Positions 10,037 to 20,569 are shown, counted from the first letter of the stretch. The stretch: 64,000 nt of DNA from Gammaproteobacteria bacterium (GCA_018820765.1 JAHJNN010000005.1:62001-126000), one strand, 5' to 3'. Made by a program: numbers and translations. Notes: generated by a model not told the origin, from the letters alone.

Positions 10037-10854
10037 TCGATACCACACTGCTTCTCGAACGTCTTGGCGCGCGCTTCGGACATGATCTATCAGTCGAGCC
10101 TGAGGGTGACATTGGGCATGTTGCCATAAGGGTTCCTGGCCTCCCGCCTCCGGACGGATTCCGTCTCATCCTTTCGTCTGGATGGAGATCAATGGAAGCA
10201 GTGTTTTCTCCCGATCCATTCGCCTCAAGGTTGATGAAAACCTTGTGCTCGGATGATCCTCAACGCAGAAAAGAGTTTGCTGCCTTGGCAAGTACTTTTG
10301 GCGCTGTGGGGGTGACAAGTTCAGTACGTGTTGATGAGAAATCTGTAGATCCCAATTCGTTGCCTGAGGGTCCATGGTCGAAAGTTGAAATCTCTTGTAT
10401 CAGGCTAACTGACAAATCCGACGAACAAGGCGATGCCGAGAGGGTTGCCTCAGCCTCTCTTGCGCTTGTTCTTGCCCTTCTCCCTGTCGAGCGTGAATCT
10501 GTAGAAATTAGTCCATTAGCGCAGGGGTTGCCCGAGGGGGCGCTCGTTCGCCTTGCCGTAAATCGTTACGAGCGGAGTCCCTCAAACCGAGCCGCTGCGA
10601 TCGCGGTGCATGGTGCTTATTGTCATGCATGCGGTTTTGATTTTTCAGCCTTCTATGGAATGCTGGGCGATGGATTTATCGAAGTTCATCACCGGGTCCC
10701 AGTGTCCTCCCTTGGAGAAGGATATGTGATTGATCCCTCACAGGACTTGGTTCCACTTTGCGCAAATTGTCATCAAATGGTTCATCGTGAAGATCCTCCG
10801 ATTTCGCCTGAAGATCTTCGGGGCCTTCTTGTCACGCGCGGAGTCATTCGTTGA
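10033..10854 (+). CDS. HNH endonuclease (McrA-like C-terminus)
   Basis: C-terminal CHACGFDF...FIEVHHRVPVSSLGEG...DLVPLCANCHQMVHRE; ATGA overlap with upstream GHKL gene. Confidence 0.85.
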   Translation: MIDTTLLLERLGARFGHDLSVEPEGDIGHVAIRVPGLPPPDGFRLILSSGWRSMEAVFSPDPFASRLMKTLCSDDPQRRKEFAALASTFGAVGVTSSVRVDEKSVDPNSLPEGPWSKVEISCIRLTDKSDEQGDAERVASASLALVLALLPVERESVEISPLAQGLPEGALVRLAVNRYERSPSNRAAAIAVHGAYCHACGFDFSAFYGMLGDGFIEVHHRVPVSSLGEGYVIDPSQDLVPLCANCHQMVHREDPPISPEDLRGLLVTRGVIR

Positions 10855-10926
10855 ACTAGATACGTATTGAGTCTGATTGGCGCAATTCAATTAAGGGATA
10901 GATAAACTGCTGTTTACCTATAGCAT

Positions 10927-11144
10927 GATTCTGTTGAAAAACTCGAATTTCCGATGCTCCGAATTTATGCCAGAAACCATGCCGATTTGGAATCCTGTTC
11001 AATAGGCATGCATAGATTCGTTTAGGTGATCTTGGTTAAGTTTGAGAGCAATTTCCGTGGTCCCAAGTATCCATGACCGACGCACGGTCCATAAAGCCTT
11101 AGAACTTTTTCTGCTCTACCAAAAAAGAATTTTTCAACAGAATC
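10927..11144. mobile_element. MITE-like element: 15-bp perfect terminal inverted repeats and flanking 4-bp direct repeat GCAT
   Basis: GATTCTGTTGAAAAA (10927-10941) and TTTTTCAACAGAATC (11130-11144); gcat at 10923-10926 and 11145-11148; no ORF inside. Confidence 0.75.
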
Positions 11145-11453
11145 GCATACAAGCTGACGTTCAACTGTTCGGCGCTGCCGCCATCAGCAACCGGCCATAT
11201 TGCTGATGTAGCGCGGATGGTTTTTCACGGCAGCGAAGGCTTGCCGTCATCGCGATAGGTTCGTCTCTCTGGCTTGTGGAACCAAAACCACGTGGACGAG
11301 GATTGCGATCAGCCGTTTCTGAGTGACCTGTAAAACCCGGTCGGCAAATAAGACTGTCCCGATCGATTATTTGGACTGGATGCCCAGCCGGACGCTACCG
11401 CATGGAGGCAGTGCCCGACTCGCTTACCATTGATATCGGAAGCGGATATTTCC

Positions 11454-11741
11454 TTACTTCTTTTTGGTGCCGTTTACCGCAGCTTTCAGGGTCGCGCCCG
11501 CCTTGAATGCTGGGACCTTGGCAGCTTTGATCTTTAGCGCTTCACCCGTCTTGGGGTTGCGGCCGGTGCGTGCGGCGCGTTTGCGTACTTCAAATGTCCC
11601 AAAACCAACCAGCGAGAGGGAGTCGCCCTTTTTCAGGGTGCCCGAGATGATGTCTATCAGTGCGCCGACGTTACGCTCAGCATCCGCCTTGGTGGATTCG
11701 GTCTTGGCGGCCAGCGCCTCGATGAGTTCTTTTCTGTTCAT
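11454..11741 (-). CDS. HU-family DNA-binding protein
   Basis: [71 protein letters not shown]. Confidence 0.95.
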   Translation of the reverse strand: MNRKELIEALAAKTESTKADAERNVGALIDIISGTLKKGDSLSLVGFGTFEVRKRAARTGRNPKTGEALKIKAAKVPAFKAGATLKAAVNGTKKK

Positions 11742-11928
11742 GTTTAAAGCTCTCCTTGGGAGTGTTTGTAAAAATCCGGTACGGATTATTGTTAAAACGT
11801 AGTCTGCTTGCAATGCCCAGTTTCTGCGTATGCATTCATTGGCAACGCGAACGTCGCAGCCAGCCGCATGGGGTGGCTGCACCTGCTTTGCTGGAAACTG
11901 CAACCACCTTTTTCGTACTAGCCTATGC

Positions 11929-13872
11929 TTACCGTCCACGCTGCCGTTCCAACCCCCACGTAACCGATGACCCCCGCACGATGGCCGATACCTGCTGCCC
12001 CAGCCGCTGTTCCACCACCGGCCTCCACGGCACTAGGCTGAAACCCATGCCGTCGTCCAGCATCGCGAAGCGACCGCTGGCGAGCTGGACTGAGCGGCGG
12101 TAGATGCCGTTTGCGCGCTCGCCTTCGCGCAGCGGGCGATGGAGTAGCCCGGTCTGATGCTGGATCACTTTGCCCACCTCGGCCAATTCCCGGTCGCGCA
12201 AGGTGGCTAACAGGTTGCGCGCTAAAACCACGCGCGCGCCACGCCGTTCGGCCAGGCCCTGCTCGACGAGGAAATTCATCCGGTCCTGCAACGCACCATG
12301 CACCTGCGCACCGAAGCCCTGTGGCGACAGATTCCTGGCACCCCCCACCATTTGATGATCCAGCCATGTTGCGCCCTGGGCGCGCACTTGCTGTTCGATC
12401 GGCAGGTGCGAACGCAAATCGATGATGCCCTCTGCGGCCCGCTGCGCATCGTGCGCTTGAGCACGTGACAGGAAGTCAGGCGGTATGCGCCAAACGCCAT
12501 CGACCATGCGCTCCACGATCCCGGAGCGGCGCAGCGCTTCGAGCCGGCGCACATGGGCATCGACCCCGGCTTGTGGGTCTGCGGTTCCTTCCTGTCGAAG
12601 CTGCACAAGATGGTCAGCACTGCGGTAAAGACCGTCGCGCACGATGCCCGCGATGTTGCGATCGACTGATCGTTCTCGTCCGGCAGATTTCGTTTCCACG
12701 ATGCCACCCACCGGCAGTGCTGCCAGGTCGGCGCCGACCGGCAGACGAACATAGTGTGCGCGGCCATCGATACCATCAACCACCAGATAGCCCCGGTCAT
12801 TGAGCTCGTCGGCCAGCCCTTTGGCGGCGATGCGGCCGATAACGGGTCTTGTTGGCTCTGTTTCCAGTACACACTCCCTCTGCTGTCCCTGCATGGCCTT
12901 GTGCATCGTGCGCAGGATGTCGCCGCGCTCTCCCATGGCGGTCAATGTCTGTTGCATGTTCGGGGATAGCCGCCAGTGGTTCGCGTCGATGCGTTCGGCC
13001 AGTTCCATCGCTTCCAGCCGCTGCAGTCGGGCACGAAGGAGGGTCTGGCGCTGTCGGTCGTTGGGTTGCCGGGTCAGGTCCACCCTGTCCAGCCTGGCGT
13101 GCTGCAACAGCGCCCGGTCCAGACTCGTCAGCCGATCCTGTTCAACTTCCCGCAGTAGTCCCTGCCGGATATCCAGTTCGCTGCGTGGCCCCAAGCATTC
13201 GGTCGCCAGTTCGCTGGCGCGCGTGCGCATGCCGTGCGCCATGTAGTCCGGCGCGATCACCAGGTCCTGACCATTGGCTGCGCGCCCGCGCAGCACGATG
13301 TGCATATGCGGGTTGTCCGTATCCCAGTGATCGACGGCCACCCAGTCCAGCCGGGTTTCCAGGTCGGTGGCCATGCGTCGCATGAGCTCGCGCGTGTAAG
13401 CGCGCAGGTCTTCGAGCTCTCCGGCATCCTCCACCGAGACGATGAAACGGAACTGGTGGCGGTCGCCCTTGCCGCGTTCCTCGAAGGCCTTGAGGTCGGC
13501 CGTGTCGGTCTCGGGGCCGTAGGCTTGCCCTTGCCCTCCATCACGCGTCACGCCATCGCGCTCGATGTAGCGCAGGTGCGTGGACACGGAATGGGCGCCA
13601 GCCTTCTTCAGCACCACATAGCGGGACTTGATGACCACGCGACGCGCGTCGGCTCCAAGCCTGCTGCCCGCCAACCCGGCGGCCACGCGGCCGCGTCCGA
13701 AGGACGATGCGGGACGTGCACCACGCCCCCAAGAAGCCTTCGGACCCGCCTTCGAGACCTGCTTAAGGACCTGCGAGACAAAGCGCTGTGTGCGCTGACC
13801 GCTTTGCAATCCATCCGGGCGTTTAGGCGCCCCCGGCTTGATGCGCAAACGCTCATCGTCACGCGTGGCCAT
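11929..13872 (-). CDS. Conjugative relaxase (DUF3363/VirD2-like)
   Basis: [65 protein letters not shown]; likely start [19 protein letters not shown] at 13872. Confidence 0.88.
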   Translation of the reverse strand: MATRDDERLRIKPGAPKRPDGLQSGQRTQRFVSQVLKQVSKAGPKASWGRGARPASSFGRGRVAAGLAGSRLGADARRVVIKSRYVVLKKAGAHSVSTHLRYIERDGVTRDGGQGQAYGPETDTADLKAFEERGKGDRHQFRFIVSVEDAGELEDLRAYTRELMRRMATDLETRLDWVAVDHWDTDNPHMHIVLRGRAANGQDLVIAPDYMAHGMRTRASELATECLGPRSELDIRQGLLREVEQDRLTSLDRALLQHARLDRVDLTRQPNDRQRQTLLRARLQRLEAMELAERIDANHWRLSPNMQQTLTAMGERGDILRTMHKAMQGQQRECVLETEPTRPVIGRIAAKGLADELNDRGYLVVDGIDGRAHYVRLPVGADLAALPVGGIVETKSAGRERSVDRNIAGIVRDGLYRSADHLVQLRQEGTADPQAGVDAHVRRLEALRRSGIVERMVDGVWRIPPDFLSRAQAHDAQRAAEGIIDLRSHLPIEQQVRAQGATWLDHQMVGGARNLSPQGFGAQVHGALQDRMNFLVEQGLAERRGARVVLARNLLATLRDRELAEVGKVIQHQTGLLHRPLREGERANGIYRRSVQLASGRFAMLDDGMGFSLVPWRPVVEQRLGQQVSAIVRGSSVTWGLERQRGR

Positions 13873-14384
13873 GACACACGCTCCATCGTAGTCTGGCAAC
13901 CCGCGTCGAAGACGGCACGCGGGAAACCTTGAAGCCGTCCGGCTCGGCATCCAGTGACGGCACGCCGGCAACAGGCCGCCGTGCCACGCCCAACCCACGT
14001 GCAGACTGACCTTGCGGCCGGGCGCGTGCTGGCCCTTTTATCTTGCCTAGCTGATTCGGGTGGTGATTGCAATCACCCTCTTCATCGCGCCGCTTTCGTC
14101 TGTACCGATGGTGTGCACCTCGATGACCAAGTGAACAGTCATTTCCAACGTCTGTGGCCAGGCGGTTCATGCGTAGCTCCGTGCTCAACGCAAAGGGTCG
14201 GCACATGCTCGGATCAGATTTGATTGGAACGGCGCAAGCACTACGCGCGTGCTCTTGAAACGACATCTCGTTCGACATCGTTTCCACACCGGCAAGATAG
14301 CGCGCTCGTTCCAATCCACGACTCCACTCAAGACACATTCGTTCTTCCTCGACTGTCACCCAACGGGGTGCTGATTGACGCCGT

Positions 14385-15437
14385 TTAAGGCGACGTGATC
14401 GCCGGTGCCGAGGGTTTGTCCTCGCTCCAGCGAAACTCGGTACCATCAATCCACATACGGTGCAGGATCACCGCGAGCTTGCGCGACACGGCGATGGTGG
14501 CCTTCTTGATCCCGCTGCGCTTCATGATGCGCAGGCCCCAGGTCCGTAATGCGCACGTTTTACGGCAACGTCGCAGCAACGAGCCCGCCGCATCGTATAG
14601 CGCCTGGCGTACCTCGCGGTCACCACACTTGGAGATGCGTCCGGTGTAGTCCACCTCGCCAGACTGGTAGCGTCGCGGCGTCATCCCAAAGTGCGCCCCG
14701 ACCGTGCGCGAGCGCTTAAAGCGCTGCGGATCATCAACCCCGGTGCGGAATGACAGTGCGGCAATGGGGCCCACACCAGGAACCGTCATCAGGCGTCGAC
14801 AGACTGGGTCGGCCAACGTCGCTTTGACGACCAGCCGATGCATCCGCTGGTGTTCCACCAGCAATGTCCCGCGAACCGCCAGGAGGCCCCGCATCAGTTC
14901 CTGAATGAGGGCATCGGCCTTCTCCGACAGCGTCATGACGCGAGCGGCAAAGCGTCCCCGGCTGATACTGCCGACCTTCAGACCGAAGGCGCGCAGGGTG
15001 CCGCGGATCTCGTTCTCAACGTCGATCAATTTATGCACGACCATCTTTCGGCAACCCAATAACATGCGCAACTGCTGCGCTTCCTGACTCTTGACGTGGA
15101 CTACCTTGAACCAGCCCAGGCGCATCAGATGCGCAATGCCACGGGCGTCATTGCGGTCAGTCTTGTTACGCATCGTCGCGAGCGACACATGCGTGTGCCA
15201 CGCTTCGATCATGACGGCCTCAAAACCGCGGGCGGCGAGTTCCGCTTGCAGCCAGCCGCCCAGCGAGCTCGCTTCCACACCAACGTGGCGCAGCGCGGCC
15301 ATGTACGGCTGCAGCGCGGTCGCGATGGCATCTGGCTCGCTCAACACCTTACGTTCCAAAAGTACGTTGCCTTCGGCATCCACGACGCAGACGGCCGTTT
15401 CCTTCAAGGACACATCTAAACCCGCATAAATGTTCAT
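14385..15437 (-). mobile_element. IS110-family transposase
   Basis: MNIYAGLDVSLKETAVCVVD (DEDD-type N-terminus), MTVPGVGPIAALSFRTGVDDPQRFKRSRTVGAHFGMTPRRYQSG. Confidence 0.93.
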
Positions 15438-15695
15438 GATTTAGTCCCTCCTAAAGGGTAGTGAGTGGTCGGAATACTTTGCCACTGCCGGGGTACGCAC
15501 TCAAACAATGCGGCGCTGTGTGCGTAATGGCGAGCCCGAAACAGTCCGAGCCCTCCGTCTTTTCCGATCGCTGGCGCGACCGGCTCCGACGGGCGGACTG
15601 CGATCGTCTGCACGGGTGAAGCACCGCAACCGCAGGCTGTGTGGCAAGCGACGTGCAGTGGGACTGCACGAGAACTAGCAAACACCGCTGCACGT

Positions 15696-16220
15696 TCATG
15701 GCGTGCCCCACGTCCATAGCGGCTGCGCGCTGCCGATCACGGCGGAGACAGCAACGGGACCGAAGTAGCGGCTGTCAAACGACGCTGGATTCGTCGCACT
15801 GAGCAGGAACAGCTCGCCATCATGAAGCCGCCGACATTGCTGCCAGGCCGACAGTGGACGGCCACGGGCATCGACTCTGTGGACGCCAGCGACTGCCACG
15901 CCGTCGATGCGAACGATGTGTTTCTCGATGCAAACCTGCTGCGGTGACATCGCGCCAATGCGCTTGAGCAGCGGGATGTGCAGAGGCAGGTAGCCGCGTT
16001 GCGCAGCCAGCGTAGCGGCGTCTGCCGGAAGGCTGGCGAGCACAATGCTGTCGACGTGCAGCGAGTGGGGTGGGCCGATGCGGTACCAGCCAGGTGGCAC
16101 GCTGTCGCTGGGGTTGTAGACGATGCGCGCAACCGGTGTATGAACCGACGACCAGGCGAGTGCAGCGATGCCGAGGACGGTGAACAATACGACACCCCAG
16201 CGGTAGAGGTGGGTGTTCAT
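15696..16220 (-). CDS. traF: Conjugal transfer S26-type peptidase TraF
   Basis: NPSDSVPPGWYRIGPP, RIGAMSPQQVCIEKHIVRIDG, LSATNPASFDSRYFGPV. Confidence 0.88.
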   Translation of the reverse strand: MNTHLYRWGVVLFTVLGIAALAWSSVHTPVARIVYNPSDSVPPGWYRIGPPHSLHVDSIVLASLPADAATLAAQRGYLPLHIPLLKRIGAMSPQQVCIEKHIVRIDGVAVAGVHRVDARGRPLSAWQQCRRLHDGELFLLSATNPASFDSRYFGPVAVSAVIGSAQPLWTWGTP

Positions 16221-16750
16221 CGCAACACCTCGCCCGCGAGGTAAGCCGCATGCCGTTCGACAGAGTAGGGCGGCAATGGCAGGCGCGCAGACAGCCGGTT
16301 GCCCAGCGTCCGCCAGTACGCAGGCGACACCGCTGCCGGATCGATGCCGAGCGCTTCAATGGCGTCGATTTGCGGCAACACCGACTGCACCTGCCGTTCA
16401 CCTTCGGCGCACAGCAGCAGGCGGGCACCCGGCTGGATGCCCGCGATGCGTTGCACCGCATCGAGCGGCGTGCACGCCTGCAGCACCATGAGCTGCCAGC
16501 GTGTCGTGCCATAGTCGTTGGACTCCCAGCGCACGCGGCAGAACACAGCCGCCGGTGTGAAGATCGCGCAGCGCCGCCAGCGATCCAGCCGCAGTTCACG
16601 CAGCGGATGACCGAAGCGCAGGTAGACGCTGATCCGCTGCTCGACGAACGCCAGTGATACACGCGTCAGCGGCGTGTCGTTCGTGACGATGGAAAGCACG
16701 GGATGGGGTAGGGGTGGCGCATCGTTTACCGCCTGCAGTAGTGCGTTCAT
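16217..16750 (-). CDS. DUF2840-like ICE protein
   Basis: LRFGHPLRELRLDRWRRCAIFTPAAVFCRVRWESNDYGTTRWQLMVLQA; position between traF and parA. Confidence 0.7.
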   Translation of the reverse strand: MNALLQAVNDAPPLPHPVLSIVTNDTPLTRVSLAFVEQRISVYLRFGHPLRELRLDRWRRCAIFTPAAVFCRVRWESNDYGTTRWQLMVLQACTPLDAVQRIAGIQPGARLLLCAEGERQVQSVLPQIDAIEALGIDPAAVSPAYWRTLGNRLSARLPLPPYSVERHAAYLAGEVLR

Positions 16751-16992
16751 GGCTGCTTCTCCGGGAATTCATGTTCCAGTAGCGCGCGCAGCATCTCGGC
16801 GACCGTGAGGCCGCGTGTGAAGGCTGCAATCTTGATGCGGGCGCGCAGCGCCGGCGTCACGTCGAGGGTCAGCCGGGCGGTGTAGAGATCGGTCTTGCCG
16901 ATGTCTGCACCCTCACCCTGGCGCACCCAAGCGTCCGCGTGCGGGTTGGCAGGCGGACGCGATCCAATCGCAATGCGTTTGCCGTTCTTCAT
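16747..16992 (-). CDS. Small RHH-like protein associated with ParA
   Basis: TARLTLDVTPALRARIKIAAFTRGLTVAEMLRALLEHEF. Confidence 0.65.
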   Translation of the reverse strand: MKNGKRIAIGSRPPANPHADAWVRQGEGADIGKTDLYTARLTLDVTPALRARIKIAAFTRGLTVAEMLRALLEHEFPEKQP

Positions 16993-17002
16993 CGCGCCAT
17001 CC

Positions 17003-17644
17003 TCAACACTGTGCAATCCTCAGCACTTCAGTGGCGAGCGCCGCGATCTCGCGTGCAGCCATGCTGTCCACGTCGAGTTCGCGCGCGAGCTGACCCCTGG
17101 CCACGCTGTCAGCAAACACGATGCGCTGCCGAACTTCCGAGCGCAGCGAGGGCAATGGTTGATCGGCGAGAGCACTGCGTGCCTCGCGTCCGATCACCGT
17201 GGTGCTGACGCGCCGGTTGATGACGAAGGCCGCGCGCAGTGCGGGCCGGAACACCTGTGCTTCGCGAATCAATGACACCATCTCGGCGCTGGCCCAGACG
17301 TCGTAGGGGCTGGGTTGCACGGGAATCAGAACGAGGTCGGCTGCCAGCAGCGCTGAGCGCGCGAGGGAGGCGATCCGGGGTGGACCATCGATCACGATGT
17401 GATCGCAGCGCCTGGCAAATTCTGGAGCTTCCTGATGCAGGTTTTCTCTTGCCAGGCCGACAGCACCGAACAGCCTGGGCAAGCCGTTCTGGCTACGCCG
17501 TTGCGTCCAGTCCAGCGCTGACCCCTGAGGATCGGCATCGACCAGGAGCACCGAGCTGCCCTGCATGGCCAGTTCACCTGCGATGTGCGTGGCGAGGGTG
17601 GTCTTGCCGACTCCGCCTTTCTGGTTGAGCAGCGCGATGATCAT
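17003..17644 (-). CDS. parA: ParA-family ATPase
   Basis: MIIALLNQKGGVGKTTLATHIAGELAMQGSSVLLVDADPQGSALDW. Confidence 0.95.
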   Translation of the reverse strand: MIIALLNQKGGVGKTTLATHIAGELAMQGSSVLLVDADPQGSALDWTQRRSQNGLPRLFGAVGLARENLHQEAPEFARRCDHIVIDGPPRIASLARSALLAADLVLIPVQPSPYDVWASAEMVSLIREAQVFRPALRAAFVINRRVSTTVIGREARSALADQPLPSLRSEVRQRIVFADSVARGQLARELDVDSMAAREIAALATEVLRIAQC

Positions 17645-17780
17645 GCTGTGCTGCGTGCCGCCTGCCGGTTTATCCACAGCGTACGGGCTTTTCTTATTGT
17701 TAGTTTTATAGATTTTAAGTTAGATTCTAAGTTAAGGGGCGCCGAGATCCGCATGGATAAAGGCTTGGCGACCCGTCCGT

Positions 17781-17843
17781 ACTCCTGATAGCACGATAGT
17801 GCCACTCCTGATAGCACGAGGATTCCTACTCCTGATAGCACGA
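17781..17843. repeat. Three iteron-like direct repeats ACTCCTGATAGCACGA
   Basis: Copies at 17781-17796, 17804-17819, 17828-17843, spaced 23 and 24 bp, between repA and parA. Confidence 0.85.
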
Positions 17844-17849
17844 GTGAAT

Positions 17850-18731
17850 TCACATCTTTTCCACAGGCACCATACCGGCACCAAAGCTGCCGCCGGGACG
17901 CAGTGGTGCCGTGGACGGCACGGCGTGGAAGCTCAATATTTCTGGCCCATGCCTTGGTCGCAGGATGGCGAGCGTGTAACCGGGCAAGGACTGTCGCGCC
18001 ACGATGCAGCGCAGGTCGTGGGCGAAGTCGCTGAAGCGCGCCAGGCTGCCGGACTTGCGGTGCAGCTGCGGGAAGTCGAAGCGCCAGCCGTCGTGCTGCC
18101 AGCCGCCGTGCTTGCGCACCAGACGGTACAGCCAGCGCTCGATGCCGCCGGTCAGGCGGAAGTAGTTGGCGTCGATGGTCAGCACCAGGCTCTCTTCGAA
18201 TACCCCGGAATAGAACCAGTCCGGCAGGATCAGCTCGATGCCCAGCGGCCGGCCCTGGCCGTCCGCGCGTTCCTTCCACTCGTTGATCCACGAGAAGCGG
18301 TGCAGGCGCCGCGCATTCGCCTGCCGGATCGAGGTGGCTACGCTGGTGGACTGCAAGCGGTCCAGCGCCGCCTTGAGGCGCTGGTAATCGCGCAGTGACG
18401 TGCCACGGCCGATAAAGCGCAGGATCTCGTAGGGTGCGGCCGCCATCAGCCGCGACGAGCGAATCCCCGCATCGCGTGCCTCGACGATCTGGCTGGCGGC
18501 CCAGATCAGGATGTCGGCATCCCAGATGGTCGCCAGGCCATGCTCGGCGGTACCTTCGACCCGCACCGTCGCGCTCCTGCTGCAGAAATCGATCGGCACC
18601 GTGCGCTTGCTCTTGGCCAGCGAGAAGAACGGGTAGGCCATCAAGTCCTGCGCGTCGCGCACCGGCAGTTCGCCCGGGAGGGCGTGGAACAGTTCGAGCT
18701 GCTCGCGCTGCGGGTCGTGCCCGGTGACCAT
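17850..18731 (-). CDS. repA: Replication initiator protein RepA
   Basis: AYPFFSLAKSKRTVPIDF, HGLATIWDADILIWAASQIVEARDAG, YEILRFIGRGTSLRDYQRLKAALDRLQSTSVATSIR. Confidence 0.88.
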   Translation of the reverse strand: MVTGHDPQREQLELFHALPGELPVRDAQDLMAYPFFSLAKSKRTVPIDFCSRSATVRVEGTAEHGLATIWDADILIWAASQIVEARDAGIRSSRLMAAAPYEILRFIGRGTSLRDYQRLKAALDRLQSTSVATSIRQANARRLHRFSWINEWKERADGQGRPLGIELILPDWFYSGVFEESLVLTIDANYFRLTGGIERWLYRLVRKHGGWQHDGWRFDFPQLHRKSGSLARFSDFAHDLRCIVARQSLPGYTLAILRPRHGPEILSFHAVPSTAPLRPGGSFGAGMVPVEKM

Positions 18732-18753
18732 TGAATGCAGTGTCCATCGCCGA

Positions 18754-19056
18754 TCAGCGCACGCCGGGACGGCGCGCGCTGTACTCGGGGTCGGACGTCA
18801 TCTCGAAGCTGCGTGCATCGGCCCAGGCTTCGAGGTCGGCGATGGCATACATCACGCGCCGGCCGAATTTGCGAAAGCGCGGCCCGCCGCCGATGACGCG
18901 CTGTTTCTCCAGCGTGCGCGGCGACAGCCGCAGGAACGCGGCGGCTTCGCTGTTAGTCAGGTAGCGCGCAGACTGCGTGGTCTGGGCAGGCTGCTGGGTG
19001 GCAGCGGGTAGGGGATATGGGCGTAACGGTGCGGGTCGCATGGCAAGGGCCTCCAT
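18754..19056 (-). CDS. AlpA/excisionase-type helix-turn-helix protein
   Basis: ARYLTNSEAAAFLRLSPRTLEKQRVIGGGPRFRKFGRRVMYAIADLEAWADAR. Confidence 0.85.
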   Translation of the reverse strand: MEALAMRPAPLRPYPLPAATQQPAQTTQSARYLTNSEAAAFLRLSPRTLEKQRVIGGGPRFRKFGRRVMYAIADLEAWADARSFEMTSDPEYSARRPGVR

Positions 19057-19148
19057 CGGTCAGGATCGCCGACGAAGCAATCGCCGCCGGATGGAAGCAG
19101 TTTCGGGAAAGCCAGGCGTGCTGTGCAGGGACGTTTTGCGACACCGTT

Positions 19149-19922
19149 CTAACGTCCCGGTGTGGTGCTGCCGGGTCGCAGCAGGTGACAGTAGGCGCCA
19201 CCCATGAGCGTCTGACCGCGTCGGATGAGGCGGCGAACCTGGGCGCGCAGATCGCTGTCGTCATACCAGCGTTCGGCGACGGTGCTGATGCCGAACAACA
19301 CTTCGGCCACGTCGCGCTGCGACGCGCCGGCCAGCGTGCCGTCGAGCGCCTGCAGGGTGCGCATGTGGAGCATGGCCGTGCGGCCAGGTCGGTCCATGGC
19401 GATCGCGCTGAGTTGCGCGCTGGCGACATCGAGCATCGCCAGATCGGCTTCGATCGCGCGCCAGCGCTCGCGAAGCTGGTAGCCGGCACGGACGGCATAG
19501 GCGTAAGCCATGCCGTCTTCCAGTGCGGGCGATATCGCCATGCGCAGCTTGCGGTCGACGAGATGGGTGGTCAGTACCAGGCGCTTGCCGTCGTGCATCA
19601 GTTGCTTGCGCCCGGGGATGCGCCAGAGCTGGAACAGCAGCGCATCATCAGTGGGATCGGCATCCGGATAGACCTGGACGACCGAGGAGGGGTCAGGGAA
19701 CCAGTCGGGGTGCGCGTCGCGTGCATCGCGCGCAGGGTCTTCCAGCAGGCGCAAGCCCCAGCGCTGCGCGTCGTGTTGCGGACAGAGCCGGTGGTGTCGC
19801 CAGGCGAGCCGGTATTCCGGGTTACGCCGCAGGTATTCCCATGCAAGCGCGGGGCCGTCCAGATGCAGCACGTACAGGTAGGCAGCGCTGGGATGCCAGT
19901 GAACGGCGCTCGACTCTGCCAT
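19149..19922 (-). CDS. DUF2285 (DUF6499-like N-terminus) ICE protein
   Basis: LAWEYLRRNPEYRLAWR...CPQHDAQRWGLRLLEDPARDARDAHPDWFPDP. Confidence 0.75.
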   Translation of the reverse strand: MAESSAVHWHPSAAYLYVLHLDGPALAWEYLRRNPEYRLAWRHHRLCPQHDAQRWGLRLLEDPARDARDAHPDWFPDPSSVVQVYPDADPTDDALLFQLWRIPGRKQLMHDGKRLVLTTHLVDRKLRMAISPALEDGMAYAYAVRAGYQLRERWRAIEADLAMLDVASAQLSAIAMDRPGRTAMLHMRTLQALDGTLAGASQRDVAEVLFGISTVAERWYDDSDLRAQVRRLIRRGQTLMGGAYCHLLRPGSTTPGR

Positions 19923-20221
19923 GGCGATACCTCCTCTCGGCTAGAAGGAAGTCAATCGCAATGAGGGACACGGCCGAAGCCCCATCATCGACCTGCGTCG
20001 GCAAAGCTGTTGCCATGGCTGTGGATAAGCCTGGCACTCTGCAGCAGTCAATAAGGTGGCCTAACAATAGGCCGTGCATTCGCATTATTTGGATAGCGTA
20101 GCACAGCTGTTTTACCTATTAGTGTCAGTACAAGAAAGTCTGGATCCGGCGCCAGGAAGTCGTAATGTGAACCGTTGCGGCATCGAACGGAGTGACCCAG
20201 CAGCGGCTAGCAAGGGATCGA

Positions 20222-20569
20222 TCAATCGTTGATTGATCCGTCAGCCTCAGCCATCCGGACATACTCGGATAGACGGTGCTTGGGCGTGAAATGCAGATCA
20301 CGTACAACGGCCAGGTTCCGCGGCCCGCGAATGCCTTCCAGGACGGACAAGCGCACGTGGCCGAGTTGCGGCGTGCCCATGCCGAGGTCGATCAGGCCGA
20401 AGGCAGTGTCACCGTCGTCGGGATCGAGTTCGGTCAACAACCAGGTCGCGTGCGCGTCCAGGGTGAACAGCTTGACGACCGGCAACGGGTCGCACTGCTC
20501 GCCGCACGCAGCGGCAGCCCCGTTTTCCAGCAACTGGACGCGCTGGGCGTCGGTGATGAGGGGTTTCAT
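20222..20569 (-). CDS. DUF2958 protein, copy 1
   Basis: LPVVKLFTLDAHATWLLTELDPDDGDTAFGLIDLGMGTPQLGHVRLSVLEGIRGPRNLAVVRDLHF. Confidence 0.85.
   Translation of the reverse strand: MKPLITDAQRVQLLENGAAAACGEQCDPLPVVKLFTLDAHATWLLTELDPDDGDTAFGLIDLGMGTPQLGHVRLSVLEGIRGPRNLAVVRDLHFTPKHRLSEYVRMAEADGSIND

Noticed and set aside
4190-10854. DISARM system
   Set aside because: No DUF1998 (drmB) or PLD (drmC) protein recognised; the GHKL/EcoRII-N/HNH set is different
17781-17843. CRISPR array
   Set aside because: Only three 16-bp repeats with 7-8-bp gaps and no cas genes; iteron-like. No CRISPR array seen anywhere in the window
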